From contig JBOGJG010000351.1 in the NCBI GenBank assembly GCA_050747825.1, positions 1 through 14,632 of the forward strand: a DNA stretch of 14,632 bases, in the 5' to 3' direction. Of this stretch, positions 1 to 6,897 are shown in pieces. The notes under the pieces were generated by a model. That model made no database searches, was not told the DNA's origin, and saw nothing but the letters and a program-made list of their open reading frames with translations. A program made the position numbers and the translations under genes. Numbering within the stretch: position 1 is the stretch's first letter; each line of letters opens with the position of its first letter. Origin of the DNA: JBOGJG01 sp050747825 (GTDB lineage Bacteria > Acidobacteriota > UBA6911 > RPQK01 > JBOGJG01).

Positions 1-195
1 GAATACCCAAGACTGCTCGAGCCGATCCTGAATGGCAAAGCCGACGTCGTGTTCGGGTCGCGCTTCGCCGGCGGGGAGCTGCACCGCGTACGGCCATCAG
101 GGAATTCTCTTGTCTCTCAAAATGAGATAGAAATCAACCTTCACATCAGCGGGAGATTTCGCCTTGGATTACACGGATTAGACTACGCGGATTAA
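1..195 (+). pseudogene. Truncated GT2 glycosyltransferase paralogue (3' part only in window)
   Basis: The frame is open from the first base to TAA at 193-195. Codons 1-30 match residues 101-130 of the intact GT2 protein at 2444-3160 at 25 of 30 positions, including the shared GKADVV/RKADVV and FGSRFAGGE stretch. I count about 64 of 90 identical bases, with most differences at third codon positions, so both copies were under protein-level selection before this one broke. After the shared HRV (base 90) the similarity stops. The remaining 34 codons are unrelated and end in a CACGGATT repeat that supplies the stop. The intact protein has about 108 more residues here, including the ETGYKVFR and GKKISW regions, so this copy has lost its C-terminal third. 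The upstream part lies outside the window. I infer a non-functional gene, cut at a rearrangement point. Identity as GT2 is secure because of the paralogue. Confidence 0.8.
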
Positions 196-221
196 TCCGA
201 GCCAATCCGTGTAATCCGTGG
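166..221. repeat. Inverted pair of CACGGATT repeats with an inner palindrome
   Basis: GGATTACACGGATT at 166-179 is repeated as its perfect reverse complement at 204-217, and the right arm extends to 221 as AATCCGTGG. Between the arms lies a perfect 12-bp palindrome, CGGATTAATCCG, at 188-199. The whole could fold into a long stem. It is the only copy of this family in the window with two opposed arms; the others are direct arrays. It lies at the break of the truncated GT2 gene and carries that frame's TAA stop (193-195). Confidence 0.85.
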
Positions 222-230
222 TCAAGGGTA

Positions 231-410
231 TCAGGATCGTAATAGGGAGACGCCGGCTGTTTTGCCCAGACGCTTGTCAAAAGTCAGCAGAGGAGCCTCG
301 GCAGATTCACATTCGGCGTGAATCAAATAATCGGAAAAATCGGCGCCCCCGGTCCGATAAGACTCGAGAGCCTTTTGAAACACCTTCCGTCTCCTCCCCC
401 AAAAACTCAT
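231..410 (-). pseudogene. VapC-like PIN-domain toxin, C-terminal remnant
   Basis: On the minus strand a 59-codon frame runs from ATG at 410-408 to TGA at 233-231. The part from about base 383 downward reads like the C-terminal half of a PIN-domain ribonuclease toxin: a helix VFQKALESYRTGGADF, then SDYLIHAECESAEAPLLTFD, then KRLGKTAGVSLL. The Asp in the ADFSD segment and the Asp in LLTFDKRL match the two C-terminal acidic metal ligands of PIN domains. The N-terminal half, with the first catalytic Asp and the Glu, is missing. Upstream the frame soon meets a stop (446-444), and I saw no matching antitoxin. It is too short for a full PIN protein of about 130 residues, so I read it as the decayed end of a type II toxin-antitoxin locus. 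Recognition is from motif pattern only. Confidence 0.6.
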
Positions 411-542
411 CCCTGGATTCTCTAATTTCTTTTCCTTTTCTCTTCATCATCTCCTCGGACAGAGCATTCTCCTCTCTTGCTTATTTTGTGTCCAAAGAAA
501 TCGGGGGCGGCTCAGTGGTAAGCCCAATGGTAGAATCCCCGC
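411..542. other. Non-coding stretch upstream of the ligase gene
   Basis: This pyrimidine-rich stretch holds no open frame with recognisable protein content on either strand. Near its right end there is a short tRNA-like string (GCTCAGTGGTAA) without the rest of a tRNA. A promoter for the gene starting at 543 presumably lies here, but I cannot pick out convincing -35/-10 boxes. Confidence 0.4.
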
Positions 543-2447
543 GTGCGGTTACTGATCGTATTCCTGGCCCTGTACTTTCTAGGTCTGGTGCTGTTTTGCC
601 ATTTTTTAGGCTTCACTGCCTGGATGGCACTCATGGCTCTTTCAATTCTATCTTTTCTCCTGCCCCAGGCTGGAATCGCACTCTTTTTTGCCGGCCTTCC
701 TTTAATTCTCTGCTTCGGGAATAATCCCGCCTTTTACTTCTCAGGCGCCGAATCGTTCCTGGCGCTGGTCTTGCTCGCCGGTCTTGTCCGGCATCGTGTC
801 GATCATTTCCTTCTTCCTCCTCCCAGGGCCGTGTGGTTGGCCTTAGGGATACTTACCTTCTTTTCTCTCACCCCCATCTTCCGCTTTGCCGACCTGATCC
901 TGTGGCATCCCATCCAAATGGTCAGTATCCTTTGGCTTCACCTTTACCACGGAGATCAACTCAGTCCGTTCGCATTCGTTCACCGCGGGTGGATTTACGC
1001 GCTGGGGATCATGCTGTTCTTTGGAGTGCGGGCACAGAGTGGAATGAGCAAACTGAAGTGGATCTATTGGGGTCTTTTATGCAGCGGCGCTGTCCTGGCG
1101 GCTTTTTCAATTTTCGATGTGCTCCGAAATAAACGTGCTCCGATTAACTACTTTGCCATTTTTGATGACCGCAATACTTATGCTGCCCTTTTTGTCGTCG
1201 CCATCAGCTTGCTGGCGTGGCCGTGGGCAAAGCAGAAGCAGGGATGGAAAAAGGTCTTGATCTACGCTCTTTTTATGCTTTTTTCTCTGCTAATTTTCGC
1301 CTCTCTCTCTCTGTCTGCGATGGGCGCCTGGCTGTTGACCGTGCTGCTTTCAGTGTTCACCCTGGGAAGGGAGTCTCTACGGCAACTCTTTCGCCTTCCT
1401 TTCTATAAAGAAAATTGGGGAAAGCTGCTCGTCCTATTCCTGTGCCTCTACTTCCTCTTTCCGACCTTGGCTTTTCTTTATCCTCCCTCGGACCCCATTT
1501 CCGTTGCGGAAGCCATAGGGCAGAGAATTCGTTCCCTCACGCCCGAAAACATTTTTGAGACGGTATATAGGGGGAGAGCTCACCTGTGGGCGGCTGGCTG
1601 GGAGATGTTTAAAGAGTACCCGGTTTTCGGAATCGGGATTGGTCGGTACTATCTCATGTCCAACCAGTTTTTTTTGGGCAAAGACATCCGAAGCATGCCA
1701 GGAGGATTGGATTATCAATATGAGAACGCTCACAATTACTTCCTTCAGCTTTTGGCGGAAATAGGATTAGCCGGGTTCGCGTGCTTTATCAGTTTGATCG
1801 TATGGCTTCTGTTAAGGCCATGGGACCTGTTCGGAAAAAGCATGAATACGGCTGCTGGAATTGCCGTGGTGGCCCTCTTGGCTTTAAGCGTCACCGGTCA
1901 CCCGCTGCTGGTCCAAAGCCTATTATTTATGGGAGCTGCAGTCGCGGCCGTGGTGGCCGGGCCACTGAAGCAAAACCCGAGTTCGTCCTGGTTCAGGGAG
2001 AAGAAAGTCTGGATACCAGTTATGGGGATGGTCCTGATACTCTATGCTTTCCATTTAAAAGCTATATGGAATCAACTCCCACCGAAATTTCAGTGGGGTT
2101 TTTATCATAGCGAGGGCACGGGAGAGGAAGCATTTAAATGGACGCGGCGCCTGGCGCTCATCCAAGTAAGCAGTGGCGATATTGGGCCGTTTTTAATTCG
2201 GGCTCAAAATCCGGATTTATCCGAAGATCCGCTTAACGTCATGGTTTATGCGAACGAAATTGAATTGATGGAGCTGGAGTTGAGGAGCCAGGATTGGCAA
2301 GTGGTTCAACTGCCTGCTCGTTGGAAACTGCCGGATCAATTTGTGCTCGGGATTAAGACCAGCCGGACGTGGAGCCCGGCCGATTATGGTTTCCCGGATT
2401 ATCGCGAACTCGGTGTCATGGTGAGGGGCCACGGATTACACGAATGA
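543..2447 (+). CDS. O-antigen ligase/polymerase-like (Wzy_C) membrane protein with C-terminal domain
   Basis: This 634-residue polytopic membrane protein has about a dozen hydrophobic segments over residues 1-500. The hallmark is the O-antigen ligase/polymerase (PF04932 type) loop: FGIGIGRYY, then ENAHNYFLQLLAEIGLAG with His397, followed by a hydrophobic helix. Such proteins polymerise lipid-linked glycans or transfer them to lipid A or protein on the periplasmic face; which of these cannot be told. Residues ~510-628 form a soluble, probably beta-rich tail (FKWTRR..., ANEIELMELELRSQDW..., DYRELGVMVR) of a kind I know from surface-glycan proteins. The last six residues, GHGLHE, and the TGA are encoded by a CACGGATT repeat. 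The start is GTG at 543: an in-frame TAG lies at 531-533 and the first membrane helix begins at once. No clear Shine-Dalgarno is visible. The TGA overlaps the ATG of the following GT2 (ATGA), so the two are probably co-translated. Confidence 0.8.
   Translation: MRLLIVFLALYFLGLVLFCHFLGFTAWMALMALSILSFLLPQAGIALFFAGLPLILCFGNNPAFYFSGAESFLALVLLAGLVRHRVDHFLLPPPRAVWLALGILTFFSLTPIFRFADLILWHPIQMVSILWLHLYHGDQLSPFAFVHRGWIYALGIMLFFGVRAQSGMSKLKWIYWGLLCSGAVLAAFSIFDVLRNKRAPINYFAIFDDRNTYAALFVVAISLLAWPWAKQKQGWKKVLIYALFMLFSLLIFASLSLSAMGAWLLTVLLSVFTLGRESLRQLFRLPFYKENWGKLLVLFLCLYFLFPTLAFLYPPSDPISVAEAIGQRIRSLTPENIFETVYRGRAHLWAAGWEMFKEYPVFGIGIGRYYLMSNQFFLGKDIRSMPGGLDYQYENAHNYFLQLLAEIGLAGFACFISLIVWLLLRPWDLFGKSMNTAAGIAVVALLALSVTGHPLLVQSLLFMGAAVAAVVAGPLKQNPSSSWFREKKVWIPVMGMVLILYAFHLKAIWNQLPPKFQWGFYHSEGTGEEAFKWTRRLALIQVSSGDIGPFLIRAQNPDLSEDPLNVMVYANEIELMELELRSQDWQVVQLPARWKLPDQFVLGIKTSRTWSPADYGFPDYRELGVMVRGHGLHE
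2428..2445 (+). repeat. CACGGATT-family repeat at the end of the ligase gene
   Basis: GCCACGGATTACACGAAT overlaps the last codons of the ligase gene and reaches the ATG of the GT2 gene. It encodes the final residues GHGLHE and is followed directly by the TGA stop. The same GCCACGGATT head recurs at 3179, 4811 and 5789. Confidence 0.8.
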
Positions 2448-3160
2448 AGGTCTCGATAGTGGTTCCAGTGTATAACGAGGAACAATGCGTTCCGCAGCTT
2501 CTTAAGCGAGTGTTGGACGCAAGAATTGACCAACTCGGAGTGGAAAAGGAAATTGTCGTGGTAGATGACTGCTCCAGTGATGGAACTCCCGCAGTTCTCG
2601 AGGAATTCGAAGGGGGCGGAAGGATTAGAAGTATCCGGCATGACAAGAACCGAGGAAAGGGAGCTGCTCTGCGCACGGGCTTCAAGGCGGCCACCGGCGA
2701 GATCATCCTCGTTCAGGATGCGGATCTCGAATACAATCCCGAGGAGTATCCCAAGCTTCTTGAGCCCATTATTGATCGTAAAGCGGACGTCGTATTCGGT
2801 TCACGCTTTGCCGGTGGAGAACCGCATCGGGTTCTCTACTTCTGGCATTACATCGCCAATCGTTTACTGACATTGCTTTCCAATATGCTGACGGATCTCA
2901 ATCTGACCGATTTAGAAACGGGATATAAGGTTTTTCGAGCAGACGTGCTGAGACAGATTGAGCTCAAGGAAGATCGCTTCGGATTTGAGCCGGAGATCAC
3001 AGCTAAAGTTGCTCGCCTGGCCAAGTGTAACGGCATTCGAATTTACGAGGTTGGGATTTCTTACTCGGGCAGAACCTATGCCGAGGGGAAAAAGATATCC
3101 TGGCGGGACGGCATCAGCGCTCTGCGCTGCATCATCAAGTACAACCTTTTCCGGCACTGA
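2444..3160 (+). CDS. GT2 glycosyltransferase, polyprenyl-phosphate sugar transferase type
   Basis: This 238-residue cytosolic GT-A glycosyltransferase resembles dolichyl-phosphate mannose synthase (DPM1-like GT2). It probably moves a sugar from a nucleotide donor to polyprenyl phosphate or to a growing lipid-linked glycan. Visible motifs are IVVPVYNEE (residues 5-13), VVDDCSSDGT (39-48), the metal-binding QDADLEYNPEEY with DxD at 92-94, VFGSRF (117-122), ETGYKVFR (158-165) and the late YAEGKKISWRDG (212-223). There are no C-terminal membrane helices, unlike the longer DPM1 fusions. The start is the ATG at 2444: the protein family begins with MKVSIVVPVYNEE, and the codon overlaps the TGA of the ligase gene. 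No normal Shine-Dalgarno precedes it because a repeat occupies that place, so translational coupling is likely. A truncated paralogue lies at 1-195. Confidence 0.9.
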   Translation: MKVSIVVPVYNEEQCVPQLLKRVLDARIDQLGVEKEIVVVDDCSSDGTPAVLEEFEGGGRIRSIRHDKNRGKGAALRTGFKAATGEIILVQDADLEYNPEEYPKLLEPIIDRKADVVFGSRFAGGEPHRVLYFWHYIANRLLTLLSNMLTDLNLTDLETGYKVFRADVLRQIELKEDRFGFEPEITAKVARLAKCNGIRIYEVGISYSGRTYAEGKKISWRDGISALRCIIKYNLFRH

Positions 3161-3178
3161 CGCAGACCAATATTTTTA

Positions 3179-3199
3179 GCCACGGATTAGAGGGATTAA
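3179..3199 (+). repeat. CACGGATT-family repeat between GT2 and the GT-C-like gene
   Basis: GCCACGGATTAGAGGGATTAA lies 18 bp after the GT2 stop and 30 bp before the next start. It is a degenerate two-unit copy of the family. Here the upstream gene ends before the repeat, unlike at the other copies. Confidence 0.75.
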
Positions 3200-3229
3200 T
3201 GTACCCTGCTCACCTGAATAAAAAATAGA

Positions 3230-4822
3230 GTGAAGCTTCGACCCCATCTTGCTCCCTTCGCCGCCTATCTCGTCCTTACTGGGATAATGACTGCGCCCTT
3301 CGTTTCTCTAAGAAACCTGGGCGGCTGCATTATTTGCGACAGTGACCCCGGGCTGGTGATGTGGACGATCAGTTGGGTTAACCATGCCTTGATGACTCAG
3401 CCTCTGGACCTGTTCGCCGCCAACGCTTTTTACCCCTCTGCGGGCAGCCTCTCTTTTTCCGAGCATGCGTTTGGACTGGCTGTGCTGGTGTTTCCCTGGT
3501 CCTGGTTTTCGGCCAACCCAGTTGTACCCTATAACCTCCTCTTTCTTTTAACCTACTTTGCCTCTGCCGCGGGAATGTACGCCCTGTGCTGGTATTACAC
3601 GCGCTCCCGGGCCGCGTCATTTATAGGAGGCCTGATCTTCGGATTCTGCTTCTTTCGCGCTCACCACTTCGGCCATCTCACTTTAATTGCCAATCAGTGG
3701 TTTCCTTTCCTGATATTGATCTTCCACAAACTGCGAGAGCGTTTTGCCTGGTGGCCGGCCGCATTATGGGTCGCGCTTTTCGTGCTGCAGTGTCTGACCA
3801 ACTGGTACAATGCAGCGTTTATCACACTGATCCTGACCTGGATTATGGCCGCAGATTTCATTCGACAACGGTGGAATCTCCGAGCCTTCGGACGATTCGC
3901 TCTCTGCGGAGTCCTGGCGGCGGTTCTGATCCTGCCATTTTATATCCCCTACTCGAGACACCCGGCGCCGGACGACTACTCAGAAAATGAAATCTTTTCG
4001 GCAGACCTAATGACCTACTTCGATCCGCCATTCAATACGATGCTGGGGCGCTACCTCGAGAACAGCGATCGCTGGATTTGGGGGGAAAAGTCCATCTTCA
4101 TTGGCTTTCTTCCTTTCCTGATGGCGATTGCGGGAATCCTGGCAGGACGCGGCAGATGCCTGATATGGACCTACTGCTCGTTGGGAGCCATTGCTCTGGT
4201 GCTATCACTGGGTCCGACAGGCCTCAACCTGGGCGGCTGGATGCCCATTGCTCACCTCTACGATTTATTGCCCCCCATTGGAAAACTGCGCGCAACCGCG
4301 CGATTCTCAGTGATCGTGGTTTTCTGCGTTGCAGTTCTGGCGGCCCTGTTTCTTTCCAGAATAAGGCATGCCAAATGGTGGCTTCCGCCAGTAACCCTGA
4401 TAGTGCTTCTTGAATTTTATCCCGTCGGCTTTGACTGGAATCCAGCCACCGTTGCCGCCTTTGAGCCCCGGCCCGTGGATATCTGGCTCAGAGAGCAGAA
4501 TACGCCCGAGTCAGGAAAAGTGGTTCTTGAACTTCCCGATTACAGCGGCACAGACCTGTGGTTCAGAGAAAGCGCCTACATGCTCTATTCCACTCAGCAC
4601 TGGATGAAGCTGGTGAATGGCTACACCCGCTATTATCCGGCCGATTATTTGGAACGTTTTCGACTCTACTCGCGATTTCCTGCCGAGGAGGCGATTGAGG
4701 CTATGAAGAGCATCGGAGTCGATTACGTAGTCGTCCACAGCGAAGAATATGATTTCAGCGGGCATCCTCTACTGGTGGCCGCATTGGGCAGTGATTGGAT
4801 TTTTGAGTTAGCCACGGATTAA
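3230..4822 (+). CDS. GT-C-like polytopic membrane protein, probable lipid-linked sugar transferase
   Basis: This 530-residue protein has many transmembrane helices over residues ~8-400 and a soluble C-terminal part. The first extracytoplasmic loop carries acidic residues (CDSDPGL, Asp37 and Asp39), as expected for the catalytic Asp of GT-C transferases. It is followed by NAFYPSAGSLSFSEH and a FRAHHFGHLTLIANQWFP stretch. I recognise this layout from uncharacterised glycosyltransferase-like membrane proteins of glycan loci; donor and acceptor cannot be told. The soluble tail includes VVLELPDYSG and VDYVVVHSEEY. The start is GTG at 3230: an in-frame TGA at 3215-3217 leaves no other start before the first helix, and no strong Shine-Dalgarno is seen. 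The last residues ATD and the TAA stop lie in a CACGGATT array, so the natural C-terminus may have been shortened by a few residues. Confidence 0.65.
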   Translation: MKLRPHLAPFAAYLVLTGIMTAPFVSLRNLGGCIICDSDPGLVMWTISWVNHALMTQPLDLFAANAFYPSAGSLSFSEHAFGLAVLVFPWSWFSANPVVPYNLLFLLTYFASAAGMYALCWYYTRSRAASFIGGLIFGFCFFRAHHFGHLTLIANQWFPFLILIFHKLRERFAWWPAALWVALFVLQCLTNWYNAAFITLILTWIMAADFIRQRWNLRAFGRFALCGVLAAVLILPFYIPYSRHPAPDDYSENEIFSADLMTYFDPPFNTMLGRYLENSDRWIWGEKSIFIGFLPFLMAIAGILAGRGRCLIWTYCSLGAIALVLSLGPTGLNLGGWMPIAHLYDLLPPIGKLRATARFSVIVVFCVAVLAALFLSRIRHAKWWLPPVTLIVLLEFYPVGFDWNPATVAAFEPRPVDIWLREQNTPESGKVVLELPDYSGTDLWFRESAYMLYSTQHWMKLVNGYTRYYPADYLERFRLYSRFPAEEAIEAMKSIGVDYVVVHSEEYDFSGHPLLVAALGSDWIFELATD

Positions 4823-4850
4823 CACGGATTGCTCACGGATTGCACGGATT
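4811..4850 (+). repeat. Four-unit CACGGATT array, 10-bp period
   Basis: Four copies of CACGGATT follow one another with two-base spacers (AA, GC with slight drift, G), from GCCACGGATT at 4811 to the last CACGGATT at 4850. This is the longest array of the family in the window. The TAA at 4820-4822, formed by unit one plus its spacer, ends the GT-C-like gene. Confidence 0.9.
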
Positions 4851-4997
4851 TACATAAAATGCGCAAAGGTTTTCGTATAGGTAAAGGCTTGCAGTAGCAG
4901 TAGGCCACTCATACGATATCGTTCAAACTCCTTCCCCGCCTGTGCCTCAGGCCGATTGGTCTCACCTCGGGCATAGCAATTGCTCAGCAGTCTGGGC

Positions 4998-5809
4998 ATG
5001 TGCTTGCGCATCTCATCCATTGGCAAAAAACATTGGCTGGCTGTCATTGCCGCAGCAGGACTCTTGGGCCTGGTAGCATTGGCCGCCGTGACCGGAGATC
5101 CCGACATCTTTGACGCAGGCGCCTGGATCAGGTTGCCGGGCATCAGCGTGGGCCGGCCATCATGCCTCCTGGAAACAATAGCCGATTCTACTCATCTCCT
5201 GCTCTGGCGGATGTGGACGGTGATGGAAGTCTCGAGACCTTCATCGGAAGCGTGGACGGCTATCTGTACTGTATCAGTGCCAGCGGAACGATTCTGTGGA
5301 AGGCCACACCGGCAGCTTCCAACCAGAATCCGGCTGCATTCCCGATCTTTAGTTCCCCGGCAGTCGGCGATATTGACGGCGACGGCAACTTTGAAGTCGT
5401 TGTCGGCGGAGGGAACACCTCAAGCTCCCCCACGATTGCCGATATCGATGACGATGACATGATCGAAATACTCATCGGCAACGGCCGCAAAGGAGAAGCC
5501 GGATATCCCGATACAGGCAGCGTTCGCGTGTACCATGAATCGGGATGGGTGGGAGACTCCGAGTTTGGCCCCACGGGTGTCTCGAAAGATATCGCGCCTT
5601 GGCCGAAATTCCGCCTCGCTCCGAAAGCCTGTTTGAAGCTCTACGTGAACGACTTTGTACAACGACTTTGTAGAGCCCACTTCCGTCAGCACGCAGGTCA
5701 CTTCGGACCAGCCGGTGGTGGTGGAAAGGACGATGCAGTTTGCAGATCGGGCTGGTATTCACCAGGCCATGGGGGTAAGGCAGTAGCAGCCACGGATTGC
5801 ACGGATTAG
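4998..5809 (+). pseudogene. Broken secreted FG-GAP/VCBS beta-propeller protein
   Basis: ATG at 4998 opens a frame with a signal-peptide-like start (KKHWLAVIAAAGLLGLVALA). Near 5155-5161 the sense passes to another frame (from 5162), which holds three propeller calcium motifs: ADVDGDGSLE (~5210), GDIDGDGNFE (~5369) and ADIDDDDMIE (~5441). The first two motifs are 53 codons apart, the last two only 24, so part of a blade is missing. At 5648-5672 a 13-bp tandem duplication (AACGACTTTGTA(C)) shifts the frame again. Without it the text continues FVEPTSVSTQVTSDQPVVVE, which reads like a real domain, to TAG at 5784-5786. As it stands, the 5162 frame runs on and stops at TAG 5807-5809 inside a CACGGATT array. 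The intact gene was probably an exported surface or adhesion protein of the propeller type. The fold is sure from the motifs; the first frameshift is inferred. Confidence 0.75.
5648..5673 (+). repeat. 13-bp tandem duplication causing a frameshift
   Basis: AACGACTTTGTAC (5648-5660) is followed by AACGACTTTGTAG (5661-5673), identical in 12 of 13 bases. Thirteen is not a multiple of three, so the second copy moves the propeller gene out of frame. Deleting one copy in thought restores a protein-like continuation. Confidence 0.9.
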
Positions 5810-5817
5810 CACGGATT
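5789..5817. repeat. Three-unit CACGGATT array holding the stops of two convergent genes
   Basis: GCCACGGATT GCACGGATTA GCACGGATT lies between the convergent propeller remnant and the minus-strand GT4 gene. The middle GGATTAG gives TAG on the plus strand (5807-5809) and TAA on the minus strand (5808-5806), so one tetramer stops both frames. Confidence 0.9.
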
Positions 5818-6897
5818 CGATTGGAGGAGAGACTCCAGATGCTGCTTGAGAAGGCTTGATACACGATCCAAACTGAAGGGGCCGTTTAGCCTGGCGCGGC
5901 CGCGGTCGATTAAGGCCGCCCGGAGAGAGTTGCTGCCCAGGACATAATCGATGGCTTCGGCAAACTGAAGGAAGTTTTTCTCTTTAAGTAAAACTCCTGC
6001 GTCTCCCACGGTTTCCGGTATAGCCCCGGCGGAATAGGCGATTACAGGTTTTCCATAGTGAAAAGCTTCCAAGATGGGCACGCAGAATCCCTCGTGCTCA
6101 CTGGTCGAGACGAAGGCGTCGGCTTCGCAAAACCAGGTGGCGAGTTTCTGTTCGGAGACATGGCCGGTGAGGATCACATTCTGGACATCGAGTTCATGTA
6201 TCATTTTCACTATTTGGAGATAGTAAACTTCTAATCCCCCCCAGGACCCCACCCAGACCAGTCGGCTATCCGGATTGTAAAATTTCTGGTACAGGCCAAA
6301 GACCCTAATTAAATCTTCCGGCTTTTTATTGGGAGCCAGCCGGCCAACAAAAAGCATTGTTTTCGGGCGTTTAGAGATGATGCTGCCAATGTTTTGGCGC
6401 CGGATTGAAAACCTGCCAGTATCCAGCAGGATCGGCAGCACGGCGGTCTTCGAGTATCCCAGAGACTCCAGCTCCAGGCGGTTGAACTCGGAATCGGCCA
6501 GCGCGAGGTCAAACGTATTTTTGAGCTGCGCCAGTTGTTCTCGTCCCTGGTCTAACTGGCGGGCAATCCTGTCGCTGTAAGGACGAAAGTAATCGCCAGG
6601 CGTGACATTGTGGTAAATCATGATCTTTCGGCCTGGAAGTGCCCTGATCGAATCGACCAGAGGCGTGCCGATCGAAAAGTGAAAGATCAGCGCATCCGTT
6701 TGCTCGGCCGAAAGTGAGGAGATAGGCTGACAGGCCTGCCTGCTGGCGCTGTTGATATGCTCGGGGTCCGCATAAATTTCCGACTGGTAGCCCCACTCCT
6801 GTAGCAGCTTTCGGATGACTTTGGCTTCGTTTGAAATGGCATCTCCAGGGCCAAAGCCGGCTGTAATCTGGTGGACCCGAGTGTCGCTAGAGATCAA
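5806..6897 (-). CDS. GT4-family glycosyltransferase
   Basis: This 363-residue GT-B enzyme of the GT4 family is probably cytosolic and uses a nucleotide-sugar donor in glycan assembly. The N-terminal acceptor half starts HQITAGFGPGDAISNEA. The C-terminal half has MLFVGRLAPNKKPEDLI (181-197), VILTGHVSEQKLATWF (241-256) and the retaining-GT signature SEHEGFCVPILEAF with the E-x7-E pair Glu269/Glu277, then GKPVIAY and IPETVGDAGVLL. The start is TTG at 6897-6895, preceded by AGGGG with a usual spacing. It overlaps the end of the upstream GT4 gene by 11 bp, so the two are translationally coupled. The last residues (SNPC) and TAA come from the CACGGATT array, so the natural tail may be altered by a residue or two. 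Sugar specificity is unknown. Confidence 0.87.
   Translation of the reverse strand: MISSDTRVHQITAGFGPGDAISNEAKVIRKLLQEWGYQSEIYADPEHINSASRQACQPISSLSAEQTDALIFHFSIGTPLVDSIRALPGRKIMIYHNVTPGDYFRPYSDRIARQLDQGREQLAQLKNTFDLALADSEFNRLELESLGYSKTAVLPILLDTGRFSIRRQNIGSIISKRPKTMLFVGRLAPNKKPEDLIRVFGLYQKFYNPDSRLVWVGSWGGLEVYYLQIVKMIHELDVQNVILTGHVSEQKLATWFCEADAFVSTSEHEGFCVPILEAFHYGKPVIAYSAGAIPETVGDAGVLLKEKNFLQFAEAIDYVLGSNSLRAALIDRGRARLNGPFSLDRVSSLLKQHLESLLQSNPC

Noticed and set aside
487..540. tRNA-like string (GCTCAGTGGTAA...CAATGGTAGAATCCCC)
   Set aside because: It resembles D-arm sequence, but I found no T-arm (GGTTCGAATCC-like), no anticodon stem and no matching acceptor stem.
218..724. Plus-strand open frame of 168 codons before the ligase gene
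   Set aside because: Its first half is antisense to the PIN remnant and its second half is out of frame with the ligase's first membrane helices; the translation is Arg/Ser-rich and has no domain.
4850..5143. Minus-strand frame with a possible small protein (from Met at 5020: MDEMRKHMPRLLSN)
   Set aside because: No family recognised and no ribosome site seen. Part lies antisense to the signal-peptide region of the propeller gene. It could be a relic of another gene at 4851-4990, but I cannot support it.
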